From positions 16,459,479-16,523,478 of the forward strand of contig CM060068.1 of the NCBI GenBank assembly GCA_030533445.1: a stretch of DNA of 64,000 bases, read 5' to 3'. A program made the position numbers and the translations under genes. Each line of letters opens with the position of its first letter. Position 1 is the first letter of the stretch. The stretch comes from Cyprinodon diabolis (Eukaryota; Chordata; Actinopteri; Cyprinodontiformes; Cyprinodontidae). This document shows positions 1 through 46,865 of the stretch, in pieces. The notes under the pieces were generated by a model. The model made no database searches. It saw only the letters and a list, made by a program, of their open reading frames with translations, and was not told the DNA's origin.

Positions 1-480
1 TGGCTCCCTTTAGCTCAGAGAATAGACTTTAAAATCCATCTGTCAGTCTATAAATTACTGAATGGATCAGGACCTAAATATATAACTGATTTGTTGTCAG
101 TCTATCAACCCCCCATACCATGAACATGGAGTATTTAGTTCCAATGCTCCACTTATCTGGAAAAAACTTCCAAAAGACGGTAAAAGTTCTTCAAGCCTGA
201 GTTCTTTTAGGTCAAAGTCAAAAATTCCTTTTTTTTTTTTTAGAACTGCCTTTGATGGTTGAAGTTAAACTGTTAATTGAGGTATTATTAGTTTAAGCTT
301 GTGGTCCAACTGCTTTATTTGTTTTACTACCTGTTTTAATCCTTTTTAATCTTTATTTGCTTTTACTCTGCTTTTATTTGTCTTCCAATTTATTGTTTAA
401 TTAATGCAAATAACTCAATTGTCCTTGTACTGAATTGTATAGCAACTACATTTTTATACAAATTAATATACCTTGCCTTG
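1..480 (+). mobile_element. LINE 3' remnant
   Basis: The first about 110 bases translate to RIDFKIHLSVYKLLNGSGPK then YITDLLSVYQP before a stop, and further on NAPLIWKKLPKDG. This is the C-terminal end of a non-LTR retrotransposon ORF2 of the kind common in fish. It is broken by stops and truncated by the window edge. AT-rich former 3' UTR follows. Confidence 0.7.
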
Positions 481-850
481 CCGTTTGCTGTACACAGTAT
501 AGAACATACCAGAACAAAACAGTTCAATGACACAGACACAATATAATGACAATTTTTTTTGTCTACACACTGTGTACCAGTTGAGAGGAATGCAATATAT
601 ATCAACCATTTTATATTTTTGTCTTCAAACAATTATACAATTTTGATTATGTATTTAATCACAATGAATTTTAAAATAATGCTCAATTTCTCAACATTAA
701 AGACTTTTCTTGCAGTTTTCATCACTTGATGGACAGGAATGTCACTTCAAAAAAGTCCCTTTTAATGGCATAAAATACACCCTAACCCTTTAATATAGGG
801 AGTTTAACAGTTTTTATTTATTTATTATCTGGATCTCTCACACCAACAAG

Positions 851-1000
851 ATGCAGCCATCCATCCATCCATCCATTATCTTACACGCTTGTCCCAGTTG
901 GGGTTGCGAGGAGTGCTGGTGCCTATCTCCAGCTGTCAATGGGCGAGAGGCGGAGTACACTCTAGACACGTCGCCAGTCCATCGCAGAAGATGCAGCCAG
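851..1000 (+). repeat. CCATCC-initiated SINE-like dispersed repeat
   Basis: (ATCC) units, then TTGTCCCAGTTGGGGTTGCG, GGTGCCTATCTCCAGCTGTC and GGGCGAGAGGCGGAGTACAC, ending GCCAGTCCATCGCAG. A second copy lies at 38376-38545. The pattern is a familiar dispersed repeat of percomorph fish. Confidence 0.8.
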
Positions 1001-36749
<35,749 letters not shown>

Positions 36750-39700
36750 ACATTAGATCTCTGGATTGCTGCTCTGCATCCAAGACATCCTCCCTTTTTC
36801 AAACTTTTCTGCCCTCAATTGCCATCTTGAAACAAAATAGTCACCACTGATGCTCAGCAAACAGAGTTCTTAACTTCTTTATCTCAAAATACATCATTAA
36901 ACTCTAAGCTGAGACTAGATTTAGAAGCTACTGTGTTTTTAGTTCTCTATTTTTAACCCTAAACACGTGGTTTTTCCTGATTTCTGTTATGGATATTACT
37001 TTATGTTTTGAACAATGTTTTGCATTAAGTTAGACTGGGCATTTGCTCTAGATTAAGTGGTATATCTGTTAACGCTGGCTTTGCAGGTCTTGGATCAGTG
37101 TTTTGAAAAAGTGACAGCATTTTTTTCTACTTCACACTAGACATTGTCTGAACACCCCCTTTTTGTTCCTGCTCAGTAAACATGCATGATTATCAGAGCC
37201 CCCAACAAGCATCCTCATTCAGAGACAGCATTTGGAATCAATTCATAATCTATTTAAAAACAACATCGAGATATCTTTAAAATACAACTTGCTTCCCATC
37301 CACACACCTACACATTTTCAAATGAAGCAAAAAAAAATGGCTCTGAGATATTACCTTAAAATGGCATTTATGCAGAAACCACATCGTGTTATAACAAGCA
37401 TGTATGAATCCACTATGAAAAGAGGCTTTTTTGTATTTAAGAAAAAAAAAATTTAGTAAATCATTCTTCATTTATTGGATAAAGGTAAACAAGTTCATGT
37501 TTTGTAGTTAATAGATGTTTTACAGTGTAAAGCTTGGTGACAATGTCCGAGACTGATCTGGTGTTACTGAGGGAGGCATCTCCATCCTGTCAACCTTACT
37601 CACTTTGACCTGCTCCGTAGAGCTTTGTAGATTCCTGTATAAGAGCTCATTTCGCAAATATTCAACCTAGGAGGAAATTCCTCAAGGAGTATTAGGAAAC
37701 ACCTATAAAATTTGCTGTTTCATTCATCAAAATGATATGCTAATTGATGGCTGATTCACAGAAGAATAGATATTACAGATGATGCCACTAGTCCAAATTC
37801 TGTGTGTGCTGGGGGTGTGTGTTTGTTGTTTGCGTTTGGTGCAGATCCCTTGCCGTTTTAAGGAGGGATGCCTCTGTATCCAACTTGTTTGTTGTGACGT
37901 GTAGGATAAAGAAATTGTTAAAAGAAAATAAGAAAAATAAACAACTTTTTAAAAGCCTTAAGAACAAAAAAATACTCATTGTTAAAAATGTACACTGGGG
38001 AGAAAGAACTCAGTCAGCTCCTGTTATATCTGTTTGAACAAAATGTTTGGGTGATCTAGGTTTTTTTTTCTTTCTGACACTGTTTGTGGTTTGACCCGCC
38101 TCCTACCTAGCTACTGCCCTCAACTGCAAATGTTTGTTTGCTTCTGTGTTTTTCTGCATTTCCCATTTCCGTGTACCTCTCCTCCCCGGTTCCTGCTCCA
38201 CCCTGCAGCAACTCTTAATGTATTTAAAAGGTCAAGTAGATGTATGCAGTTTTTCTCCTGTTGATATGACACCAATTATGATGATTAATGACAATAAAAA
38301 TAAAAAAAATGTGACATTGATCTTGTTGTTCTGTTTTTATTCTCTATCACTGAAGATATTTACGAGAACTCAAAACATCCATCCAACCATCCATTTTCTG
38401 TCACGCTTATCCCAACTGGGGTCACGAGGCTTACTGGTGCCTATCTCTAGCTCTCATGGGCGAGAGGCGGGGTACACCCTGGACAGGTCACCAGTCTATC
38501 GTAGGGCAACACAGAGACACACAGGACAAGAGCTGCCCACTGTGTCACTCCTCACTGTGCAGCCAATTCAAAACATGTGTATGCAATTTCTAAGTTCATA
38601 CATGTAATTCCTTTTAAGCAATCAGTGGAACGGTTTTGGAGTTTCACTCCTGGACAGGACATTTTTGTAATTTTGGTAATATTCCAGGGGTGAAAAAAGA
38701 AAATTCCAAAATAAATCCAACAAAATCTGATATGAAAGCTTAAAAAAAACAACTCTTTGGATTTTTCATCCTTTTCAGTTTGACATAAAAATCTACATTT
38801 TAAGCATTTTTCTTCTTAAAGTACAGTTAATACCTAGATGTCTGTAATTGTCTTACAGTAGCTAAGAATTTTCTTATCAAATCAAACATTATTATCCAAA
38901 GTGATTGTTCCTGTCTAGTTGCAACAATAAACATCATATTCTCTGAAGAAGGATGTTAAAACTGGTAATCATTTTTGCTTTATTATTTGCTTTGAATACT
39001 TGGATAAGAAATTTTGAGTGTGTTTTTTCAATATTTTTTATTTAAAAAATTCCTTTTGGTAATATACTTTGTGGAGGTCTTTTTTAAGTAAATATATTTT
39101 GGTTGAGTATCAAAGTCGAGTATCTGTCTTGCTCACATGAAACACTTGCCAAATTTTCCCAGTAAATGCCACCAGACACTTTGTTTGAGGATGTGGTATG
39201 GCTTGTCCTTTGTGGAAAATCAGTTTTTTTTTATTATTTTGTGCTGTAAATCTGAATGCAAAGAGATTCTGAGATGGGCCACAGTCCACTAACGCCACCC
39301 TTTGGTACAGATGAAGGATGGGTTGCTATTCCACAGTTGTCTGTGACCAGGCTGGAGATCAGCATGAGAAAAAAAAAATCCAAGGCTGTTCTGGTTGTTT
39401 TTGGTTCTTTAACAACCTTGAGGCTCTTGCTTGTTTGGCGAATACATTGTTAAAGTGCCAATTGTTCCTGTCTCTGTAAAATATTGTCATCTAATCCATT
39501 AGATTATTCTAAACAAGAGTCAATAGCAAGATATGGTATTTCGCAACTAAAATAAAGGTCATTTTTTTTGTAGCTACAGCTGATATACTTAACTCTGCTG
39601 CTGTTCTGTCAAATGTATTACCTTTAAATGTGAAACTATTTTGTATGTAGGAATTAAAAATTGCTAAATAGCATTTTTTTAGTAAAACATAGTTAAAAAC

Positions 39701-39870
39701 CTAACTGTTTTATGTTTGAGTCCAAGTTTAAAAGTTGCAAGTTCACTAAAAGAGGATTTATTTATTTTTTATAAAAAAAATAAAAAGCCTCCATTTCCTA
39801 TTTATTTATAATAAATTACACTACTTACAAAAGTAGGCGGAGAATAGAGTCAAATACTCTGGAAAATAAT
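36750..39870 (+). other. map2 3' UTR and map2-myl1 intergenic space
   Basis: No further host coding sequence is visible. AATAAA hexamers on the + strand at 37936-37941 and near 38294 are possible map2 poly(A) signals, but I cannot choose between them. The stretch contains the SINE-like repeat at 38376-38545. map2 and myl1 are convergent here. Confidence 0.5.
38376..38545 (+). repeat. CCATCC-initiated SINE-like repeat, second copy
   Basis: CCATCCAACCATCCATTTTC, CTTATCCCAACTGGGGTCAC, GGGCGAGAGGCGGGGTACAC, CTGGACAGGTCACCAGTC, then CAACACAGAGACACACAGG. Better preserved than the copy at 851-1000. Confidence 0.82.
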
Positions 39871-39884
39871 GGGAGTGTGAAAAG

Positions 39885-39890
39885 TTTATT
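39885..39890 (-). terminator. myl1: Candidate myl1 poly(A) signal
   Basis: AATAAA on the - strand, about 490 nt past the stop codon, implying a 3' UTR of roughly 0.5 kb (about 39870-40381). Position and strand fit; cleavage site not determined. Confidence 0.55.
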
Positions 39891-40381
39891 GTGAAATGGC
39901 AGAGAATAGAATAGCTTAAGACTCAGGGATGGATCGAGCAAAAGGTGGATTGATTTTGATGGCCAGTCCTGGGCCAAACCTGTCGCTGACATGGCAGCTA
40001 GACAGCCAAATAAACAACACTTGGGAGGAAATGGTCATCGGTACTCCACCTCCCCTTCCATCACTGCTCCTCTGTAATATCAAAACCCCAATGAGACCAT
40101 GGGACCAGGATGAAGATGAAGTAAGAAGCACCTCCTTTGCAATCGTTGCTTTCCAAGTGGCAGGAGGAGAAAGAGACAGAAGGGAGGAAAAAAATAAAAT
40201 AAAGCACCATTTGGACAAAAGAGAGAAAAAAAGTATGATTTAACAAAACAGGGTTCAAGAAATGACATCTCATAGTCCATTGTTCCCCCTGCTTCCAAGA
40301 TGATTCAGGAAACAGCGAGTGGATGTCGCGACACCATGGGGTCTGCACTAGTCGATGTTCACCACCACAGTGGCAGGGTCC

Positions 40382-40410
40382 TTACACAGACATGACGTGC
40401 TTGACAAAGG
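40382..40410 (-). CDS. myl1: myl1 exon 6 with stop
   Basis: 29 nt, encoding AFVKHVMSV and TAA at 40384-40382. Acceptor CATCTACAG. It is too short to appear as an ORF and was found by family knowledge plus phase. Confidence 0.92.
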
Positions 40411-41156
40411 CTGTAGATGTTGACCAGGGCAATAAACAGAAAGAACAGAGTAGAAAAATTAATGAGGGAAAATATGATCCACATGATATTAGTGATAAAC
40501 TAGTATATCACATGAAAAACAGAGATCTGCAGCATTTATTATTTAAACAAGGTGACAAAAGGAAAGGAAAAAAAATTGCAAGTAATTCCTTAAGAATGCA
40601 TTTTATTTTAGTAGTCCAGCAAAAGGAGTTTTCCTCTCCACTGTCCCAACATGCATACTTGTTGAGAGGTATTGCTTTCGATTCAAAGAGCCGATACAAT
40701 CAGCTGGTTTTCCTTAAAAAGCTTTGAACCAAAAAGTGCCTTGAGATGACATATGTGGTGAATTGGCGCTGAGCCTTTTTGTGTCAATAGTGTACTGTAC
40801 CTGCAGTAATTCCTGGTACCTCCATTTGATATCTCTTTGCATTACATTCAATCCAAAAATGTCCCTTGCTTTGTTCATAATTTAAGTCCTTTTTACCTTT
40901 ATTGCCAATGACAAACTCAAAGCAATATAAAGTACAAAAAGTTTTTAGACCCTTTGGTCTCACCACACCCGAGGTAAACTGATAACTTCAGCCTCCAGAA
41001 CCTGATTTGATTTATACTAAATGAAGATGTCAAAAAGAGGTACCTTGATATGTAGGATATTAATTACCTGTAACTTTTTAATAGAAACTTACTTCAAAAA
41101 TCCCAATTTACGCCTCTAAATGAATTTGTAAACAACAAAAGAAAAAAAAAGAAAAA

Positions 41157-41222
<66 letters not shown>

Positions 41223-42038
41223 TATCAGAAGAAACTTAAGATGCTTTGGGATAATCATAACAGAATGGGTCGAGTTTTGCATATTCCTATTTTTAATTAC
41301 TAGTTTAGAGCTGAGAAAACTAGATTAATGTTTGTTGTCATATAAAAAGTTGATATGTGGAGAGTTACAATTTTCTGCTATCAGATGAATAATTTATAGT
41401 ATATGCTTGAGATTAATTAACAATGGGCTTTATCATATTTATATGGTGCATCTCAGTTTTATGGCGGTAGTATTAGTAATAGAAGTAGTGTTACTGAATT
41501 TCTGGCTCACCCTCATAGTTTACACAGCCACTCTCATCTTCCTGTCCTGCCATGAGGGCGTCGATTTCTGCCTCATTCATCTTCTCTCCTGCAAAGGGGT
41601 CACAGAACACATTCAACATTAAGATATTAGGTTAGTCATACATGCATTGAAAAAAACAGTTTTGACTTACCCAGTGTTGAAAGGACTATGCGCAGCTCAG
41701 CACCCATCACTGTGCCATTGCCCTCCTTGTCAAAGACACGAAGACCCTCAACGTAATCTTCAAATCCAGCTTTATTTGGGCTGTTGATGATGGTCTGAAG
41801 CATGGGCAAGAAAGCTTCAAATTCTACTCTCTTGCTGGCCATGTCTGCATAAAAAGAAATAAAAATTAGAACAACAAACATTTTAATAGTGCATCTCAAA
41901 CAGAATAAACTTATATATTATTACTTGAATTTTATATATATATATATATATATATACATACATAGGTATATCTATATATCTATGTATGTATATATATATA
42001 TATATATATAGATACATAGATAGATAGATATACATATG

Positions 42039-42126
<88 letters not shown>

Positions 42127-45100
42127 AGTTAATTTTAGGGGTCTTCCTACTATTAATTAATATAATTCAGAAAATATTCATATAATATTTTCTGAATTAT
42201 TCTAATTATTCTAATAATTCTTGAATTATTCTTTGTTTCAGGTGATCAAATTATCCCATCAGTGTTGCTTAAGATAAATAAAAATAAAAAGTATGATTTT
42301 TTTTTTTTTTTTTTCTATATGAATAAAAAAAAGAAATTCTGCTTAAGATTTCAAAATATAGACACTTCCAAATGTTACACTACAGCACTCTCTAGTGGTA
42401 AAATGTTCAAATCTGTCTAATGTTTAAGCTTCACCGTTTTGTCAACTTCAGTCATGTCTTTGAATAGGCATGAATATGTATTCCAATCAGTCTTTATGAA
42501 ACCGTGTCTAGTAAAATGATATAAATAAAAGCTGCCTTCACATAAAAATACCAGCTAAAGTCTAATTAAAACTAGGTAACTAGGTCCAATCCTGCAATAA
42601 ACTATCAATACTGGCTATAATGCTGGCTCTGTTTTCAGGACAAATCTAAGGCAATGAATGGAACAAGGTTATCACTAATCTGGATTGGTAAGTGGTATCC
42701 TTACCGTCAGCTGAGGGATTCCCCAGCAGTTTGGTGACATCCTTGTTGGTGGGGTTCTGTCCCAGAGCGCGCATGATGTCAGCGATCTGGTTGTACGCCA
42801 CCTTGTTGTCACCCACCCTGTCGAACAACCCGAAGGCCTCTCTGTAGTCTATCCAGAACAATGAGAAGAGAATAAAATTACCTTATTGCTCCAGTGTTTT
42901 TGCTGTAATTGTAAATAATTTAACAAGTGTGTCTGTAAGTAAGAGCTGCCTAAAATTAACTCTTGATGTTGTACATATTTAAAAGTGCCATCATTATATG
43001 GTGTATTGATTAATATAAAAGTGAACTGAATCCTTTTGTCATTATTTTTTCCTGCTTAAATAAGTCCTACTTTTTATTCAACTATCTAGATACCAACTTT
43101 CTGCAAATTCAAATCTATGCAATCAGTTTAAAATTTGACTTTAATTCAGTTTATTAATTATAGTGTGGTCATATTTTTTTATTTCTCAGATTGTTGTAAC
43201 TGAGAAATAGATACAACATTGCAGCTGTTACACAATTGCCAGCAGGTGGAAGTAGTTACTCTCCTAAATGAAAAGGGTAATGCACAAGCGCAAGATGTCT
43301 AAGAAGCCTGCTGTGTTGCTGGCTGAATGGACCCACTGCTGCTGAGCTCTGTCACCCCTTACACTATTTCTGTCTCAGCTGTCTCCTTCTGTCACAGTGG
43401 GGCTCTTTTAAAAGACCACCTTGGAATTGATAAACATAGCTGAGAACACGAGCCCCTCCTTTAAAGGCAAGGCCCTCTGTGGGTGAAAGCAGAGCAAAAG
43501 AAGGCAGTGCTGACTTTAGTGCAACATGCAGACAGTCAGGCTACGAAACCGGTCTTGGAACGACCAATAGGGCTTCCAGCACACAGGTGTATCGTTTTGT
43601 CAAAGTCATGACATTGCATTATTCTCTCAGTTGCTTTTGCTTTTCCTAAATTATTCCACCTCTCTTTAAATTGATATAATAAAAGAAACCAATATTAAGA
43701 TTCAGGAACGGTTTAAATATATGAAGCACACCAAAGCCAAATCATCATTAATAATTCTTTAATTTTTGTTTTAACTAGTGATGTTTTTTAATTCATTTGA
43801 AACTGCTAGCTTAGTTCTTTTGGCTGCTATTTTACATCTGCAGGCAAAGTCCAATCTCTGTTGAAACATTAAAGTGCCAGAAGAAAAATATTTTCTGAAA
43901 TCTTTTTTCTTCCAACAAAATGTACTCCTGACTACTTTGCATGTCATTTTAAACATGACACAATCTGCTTATACAAGAAAGCTTGATTTTGTTTCAAAAT
44001 GAATGTTTGATGCTGCCAAATCTACATAGTCTAAATAAATGCATCTAAGTTTTAGGCATATCAAAAATATGTTTTCGTGGAGCTTTGTATAGCTTACAAC
44101 TATCCATAGTACGTACTTTATCATTAACCCAGTCTAAGATTTCACCTGGCATGTGGTATTCCGTCGGAATGTCAAAACACAGAAATTATTGTGGTGAACA
44201 CCTGTCATTGAAAACCTTTTAACTCCTGTTGCTGAGTCTGTTAAAGGTTTGGGTTAGACGGTTCATTTAACAAATTTGTTGAACTTCAAAGATTTAGGGT
44301 AACAAGTAGGAAAGGCTCCCCTAACAGTAGATAAGGTGAATTTTAAGACAGGGCTTTCTGATTCCATGGACTGTTTGCAATGTGGTGTGTTTTTCTGTTT
44401 TGTGGTAGCAAAAGTAGGCAAAAGTCTACTTACCCTCAACCTGGTCTGCGCTGAATTCAATCTGCAAGCCAATATAAATTTAAGAAGAAAAACTGTGTCA
44501 TAGAAATGTTTTTTAATGAAATCATATAAGCACAAGTGAATTCACACAAAGCGAAGAAAAATCGTGCTGCCATTATATTTATTAATTTAGCCAACAGCTG
44601 TTATGTGTAATTACACCTTAATTTTGGGTGACCATCTTTAGCCACATTACGATGTCCACATTTGGAGACAGCGGTTTGCCATCAAAAGTTATTCATCACT
44701 CAATGTCCAATCAGATAACAGCTGGGTGTGGCCTAACCCTAGAGTGAGCTATCCATGGTTCTGTTTATTTGCCACAACCCCATTCATAATGTATGAGACT
44801 TTCCATCAACTTCAAATTGATCTAAAAGTTTACCCATAAATTTTAAAGCTGCATCAAATGAGTGTAACATCATATTTCAGTCCACACAAATAAGTGTCAC
44901 ATATAAGGCACAATGATTAATAATTTCATTTAAAGAGTAAGAACTAAAGGCAAAATGATTTTTTTGCTTTTTTTCTTTTAAAGATACAAGTCGTTTACAT
45001 AGCCATTGCAGATCTATAATGCAATATTTAGTAAAGAAGTTTCAACTCATCCCCAAAAGAGTACATGCCCTCCTATTCTTTCATTAGGTTAATGCCTTAG

Positions 45101-45235
45101 TTGCAGGGGTACCTTGACGGCGGACAGGTCAACAGCAGGAGCTGCAGGAGCGGGCGCTGGCTCTGGAGCAGGTGCTGGTGCAGGTGCAGGTTCGGCCTTC
45201 TTGGCAGGAGCTTTAGGGTCCTTCTTTGGTGCCAT
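40382..45235 (-). CDS. myl1: Myosin light chain 1, skeletal fast (alkali/essential light chain), complete, 6 coding exons
   Basis: The essential light chain wraps the myosin heavy-chain lever arm in fast muscle. Exons on the - strand, in transcript order: 45235-45113, 44461-44434, 42848-42705, 41844-41671, 41588-41511 and 40410-40382. Lengths 123, 28, 144, 174, 78 and 29 nt match the vertebrate pattern I recall, and phases agree. The product is 191 residues: an N-terminal [13 protein letters not shown] plus Ala-Pro arm (about residues 1-41) that contacts actin in the MLC1 form, the 28-nt MLC1-specific exon (IEFSADQVE), then degenerate EF-hands ([18 protein letters not shown], ending FVKHVMSV). 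All splice sites are AG/GT. This is the MLC1f form; no MLC3f coding exon was found. Confidence 0.95.
40600..40775 (+). mobile_element. LINE 3' tail fragment in myl1 last intron
   Basis: GGAGTTTTCCTCTCCACTGT, GCTGGTTTTCCTT, AAAGTGCCTTGAGATGACAT and GTGAATTGGCGCT match the LINE tail at 56200-56735. Inserted antisense to myl1. Confidence 0.75.
41159..41217. repeat. (AT)n microsatellite
   Basis: About 58 bp of AT dinucleotide in a myl1 intron. Confidence 0.95.
41511..41588 (-). CDS. myl1: myl1 exon 5
   Basis: 78 nt, encoding [20 protein letters not shown] then CVNYE. Acceptor CTTTGCAG, donor GTGAGC. Confidence 0.94.
41671..41844 (-). CDS. myl1: myl1 exon 4: central linker and second-third EF-hand
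   Basis: 174 nt, encoding [19 protein letters not shown], then [20 protein letters not shown] and [16 protein letters not shown]. Acceptor TTATGCAG, donor GTAAGT. Length matches the vertebrate exon. Confidence 0.95.
41845..42704 (-). other. myl1: myl1 intron 3
   Basis: Dominated by the compound AT microsatellite; a near-palindromic AATATTCATATAATATTTTCTG patch follows it near 42172-42200. Confidence 0.75.
41930..42123. repeat. Compound (AT)n / (GATA, GTAT) microsatellite
   Basis: Several AT runs separated by ATACATACATAGG, TATCTATGTATG and GATACATAGATAGATAG, about 190 bp in the myl1 intron between exons 3 and 4. Confidence 0.95.
42705..42848 (-). CDS. myl1: myl1 exon 3: first EF-hand region
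   Basis: 144 nt, encoding [19 protein letters not shown], then [16 protein letters not shown] and KLLGNPSAD. The loop [12 protein letters not shown] lacks a full set of Ca-binding ligands, as is usual for alkali chains. Acceptor TGGATAG, donor GTAAGG. Confidence 0.95.
42849..44433 (-). other. myl1: myl1 intron 2
   Basis: AT-rich except for the 43200-43620 patch that carries the CArG/TATA/E-box cluster. No MLC3f coding exon recognised. Confidence 0.75.
43376..43589 (-). promoter_or_regulatory. myl1: Putative internal muscle promoter in myl1 intron 2 (MLC3f-like)
   Basis: In a locally GC-richer patch of the intron between exons 2 and 3. Motifs along the - strand: E-box CAGGTG at 43584-43589, CCAAT-type box at 43564-43568, a perfect CArG box CCTTTAAAGG at 43458-43467, TATA-like CTTTTAAAAG at 43405-43414 and E-box CAGCTG at 43376-43381. 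In other vertebrates the MLC3f promoter sits in the intron that precedes the shared exons. I found no MSFS-type coding exon downstream. Confidence 0.4.
44434..44461 (-). CDS. myl1: myl1 exon 2 (28 nt, MLC1f-specific)
   Basis: Encodes IEFSADQVE plus one base. Acceptor CTTGCAG, donor GTAAGT. Its 28-nt length equals that of the mammalian MLC1f-specific exon. Confidence 0.92.
44462..45112 (-). other. myl1: myl1 intron 1
   Basis: No repeat or extra exon recognised. Confidence 0.75.
45113..45235 (-). CDS. myl1: myl1 exon 1: MLC1f N-terminal arm
   Basis: 41 codons from ATG at 45235: [20 protein letters not shown], a further Ala-Pro alternation, then AVDLSAVK. The Lys-rich head and Ala-Pro rod are the MLC1-specific actin-contacting extension. 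Donor GTACCC; leaves in phase 0. Confidence 0.95.
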
Positions 45236-45430
45236 TTCTGCTTAGTTATTAAAGTACCACTTTTTCACCGAAGCACAGTCAATTTCCGGTATGGGTAACA
45301 CAGGAGAGCAGCACAGACTGGAGGGGACTCAGAGGAAGAAATCCCAGTTTGGCCGTATATATATCAGGCTATTTTCCGTTTGACCCCCGTCCATGTTGTC
45401 CCAGTCCGAGGATTGGATGGCAGATGGGAG
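45236..45430 (-). promoter_or_regulatory. myl1: myl1 (MLC1f) promoter and 5' UTR
   Basis: Read on the - strand there is a TATA box (TATATATA at about 45356-45363), a CCAAT box at 45412-45416 some 50 bp upstream of it, an A/T-rich GAAAATAGCC (weak MEF2-like) between them, and an E-box CAGATG at 45421-45426. A start site near 45325-45335 would give a 5' UTR of about 95 nt before the ATG at 45235. Inferred from motif spacing only. Confidence 0.6.
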
Positions 45431-46587
45431 GGTGTGTTAGAGAGTGGGGGTCTCCTATCTAAACATGGAATATAGGATTGCAGGCCAGAACAAGTTAATC
45501 CATTCCACTAATGTGAAAAGAAAAACACACTACACACTCTTTAAAAAGGATACCTACCTGTGTGAAATGTTTGCTGAAAGAGAAATATAAGTGCTGTGTT
45601 AGGCTGCAGGGCTGGTCAAAGATTTTAAGGAGCCTTAAACAGAAGCTGATAAGTGGATCCCTTCCTATACACCAGTTTTTGATGTGATCAACCATTAAAT
45701 GGCTGTTATGAGCATTTATCAGTCCCATCGAATGGCTTCAGACTGCACCTCCTCTACTTTCTAGTAGGTTTCTTATGGCTTATATTATGCAGCTTATCAT
45801 TGATAAAAGCCTCTTCTAAAATCTTAAGTTTCACTTTCTATTTACGGCATACCTTCCTAAAAATAAATGCATTTTAAAACTTTACTTTAACTGAATTCCA
45901 ATCTCATTTTGCATAAAATCTGTGTATACAAAATTACAATAAAAGCTATCTAAGTCTAATGTTCAGTCACACGGATTTAATGTGGTGATTAAAAACAACT
46001 CAGTTCACAGGATATGAGATTTTTTTTTGGAGGGATTGTTTGATATGAGCGACATGCCGATCAACCTTTTTTACAGCAGATTAAGAGCTACTAAAATTAT
46101 GTTCAGATTACCCATTAATACATGAATTTATTCTGCGGGTAAAAAAGGAATGACCTTAGTGCTAGGATTAGGATTTATTTGATGATAACAACCCACTGAA
46201 CCTACTGGTAGGTATGAGGCATGATTTAAAGTCATTAGATGGGACTGAGAACTGCTAATAACAGCAATTTAATGGGATGATAATATCCAATTTAATTTAA
46301 TGGGATGATGCTGTCCTGTATCGCTACAACAAACACAACTTCAGTCCAAGGTTTAGGTGGAATCTGGGGGAAAGGGCCTAGTTTTATTAGCTGAGCTTTT
46401 GAAACTCATATCAGATAATTATTCATTATTTGCTGAGGTGTTTTTTTGAGCAAAAAAAAAAAGATCAAACACAAAGAGAAGTTGCATCAGATTGCAACAA
46501 TGGCTTATTTTTAATTTTTTTTGGAAAGTAAACATGCCTTATTCTTGATATATATATATATATATATATATCAATATATATATTATA

Positions 46588-46646
<59 letters not shown>

Positions 46647-46865
46647 ATTTACATGCAAACATGGGTAATTAACAAAAAAAAAACACAAGATATATGTATG
46701 TGAGTATCTATCTATCTACCAGTGTGAAAGTGATGGGGTTTGCAGCATCAGAGCTCAGGTTTAATGTTCATACCATAAGCCTCTAGGCAAAGTAAGGCCA
46801 GTGGAGTCTCTTCCAGGAAAAGGCTCAACAGTCCAAATGTTGGCTGAGCGTAATAATCCTTAATA
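45431..46865. other. Intergenic, upstream of myl1
   Basis: No coding signal. Holds the compound (AT)n tract at 46547-46643 and a short TATC run near 46710. Confidence 0.6.
46547..46643. repeat. (AT)n microsatellite
   Basis: About 95 bp of AT dinucleotide with ATCAATATATATATTATATC interruptions. Confidence 0.95.

Larger units (their letters stand above)
40411..41510 (-). other. myl1: myl1 intron 5
   Basis: Contains the LINE tail fragment and an (AT)n tract at 41159-41217; otherwise unremarkable. Confidence 0.75.

Noticed and set aside
43771..43956. 61-codon - strand frame considered as an MLC3f first exon
   Set aside because: No MSFS-type start, no suitable donor and wrong composition.
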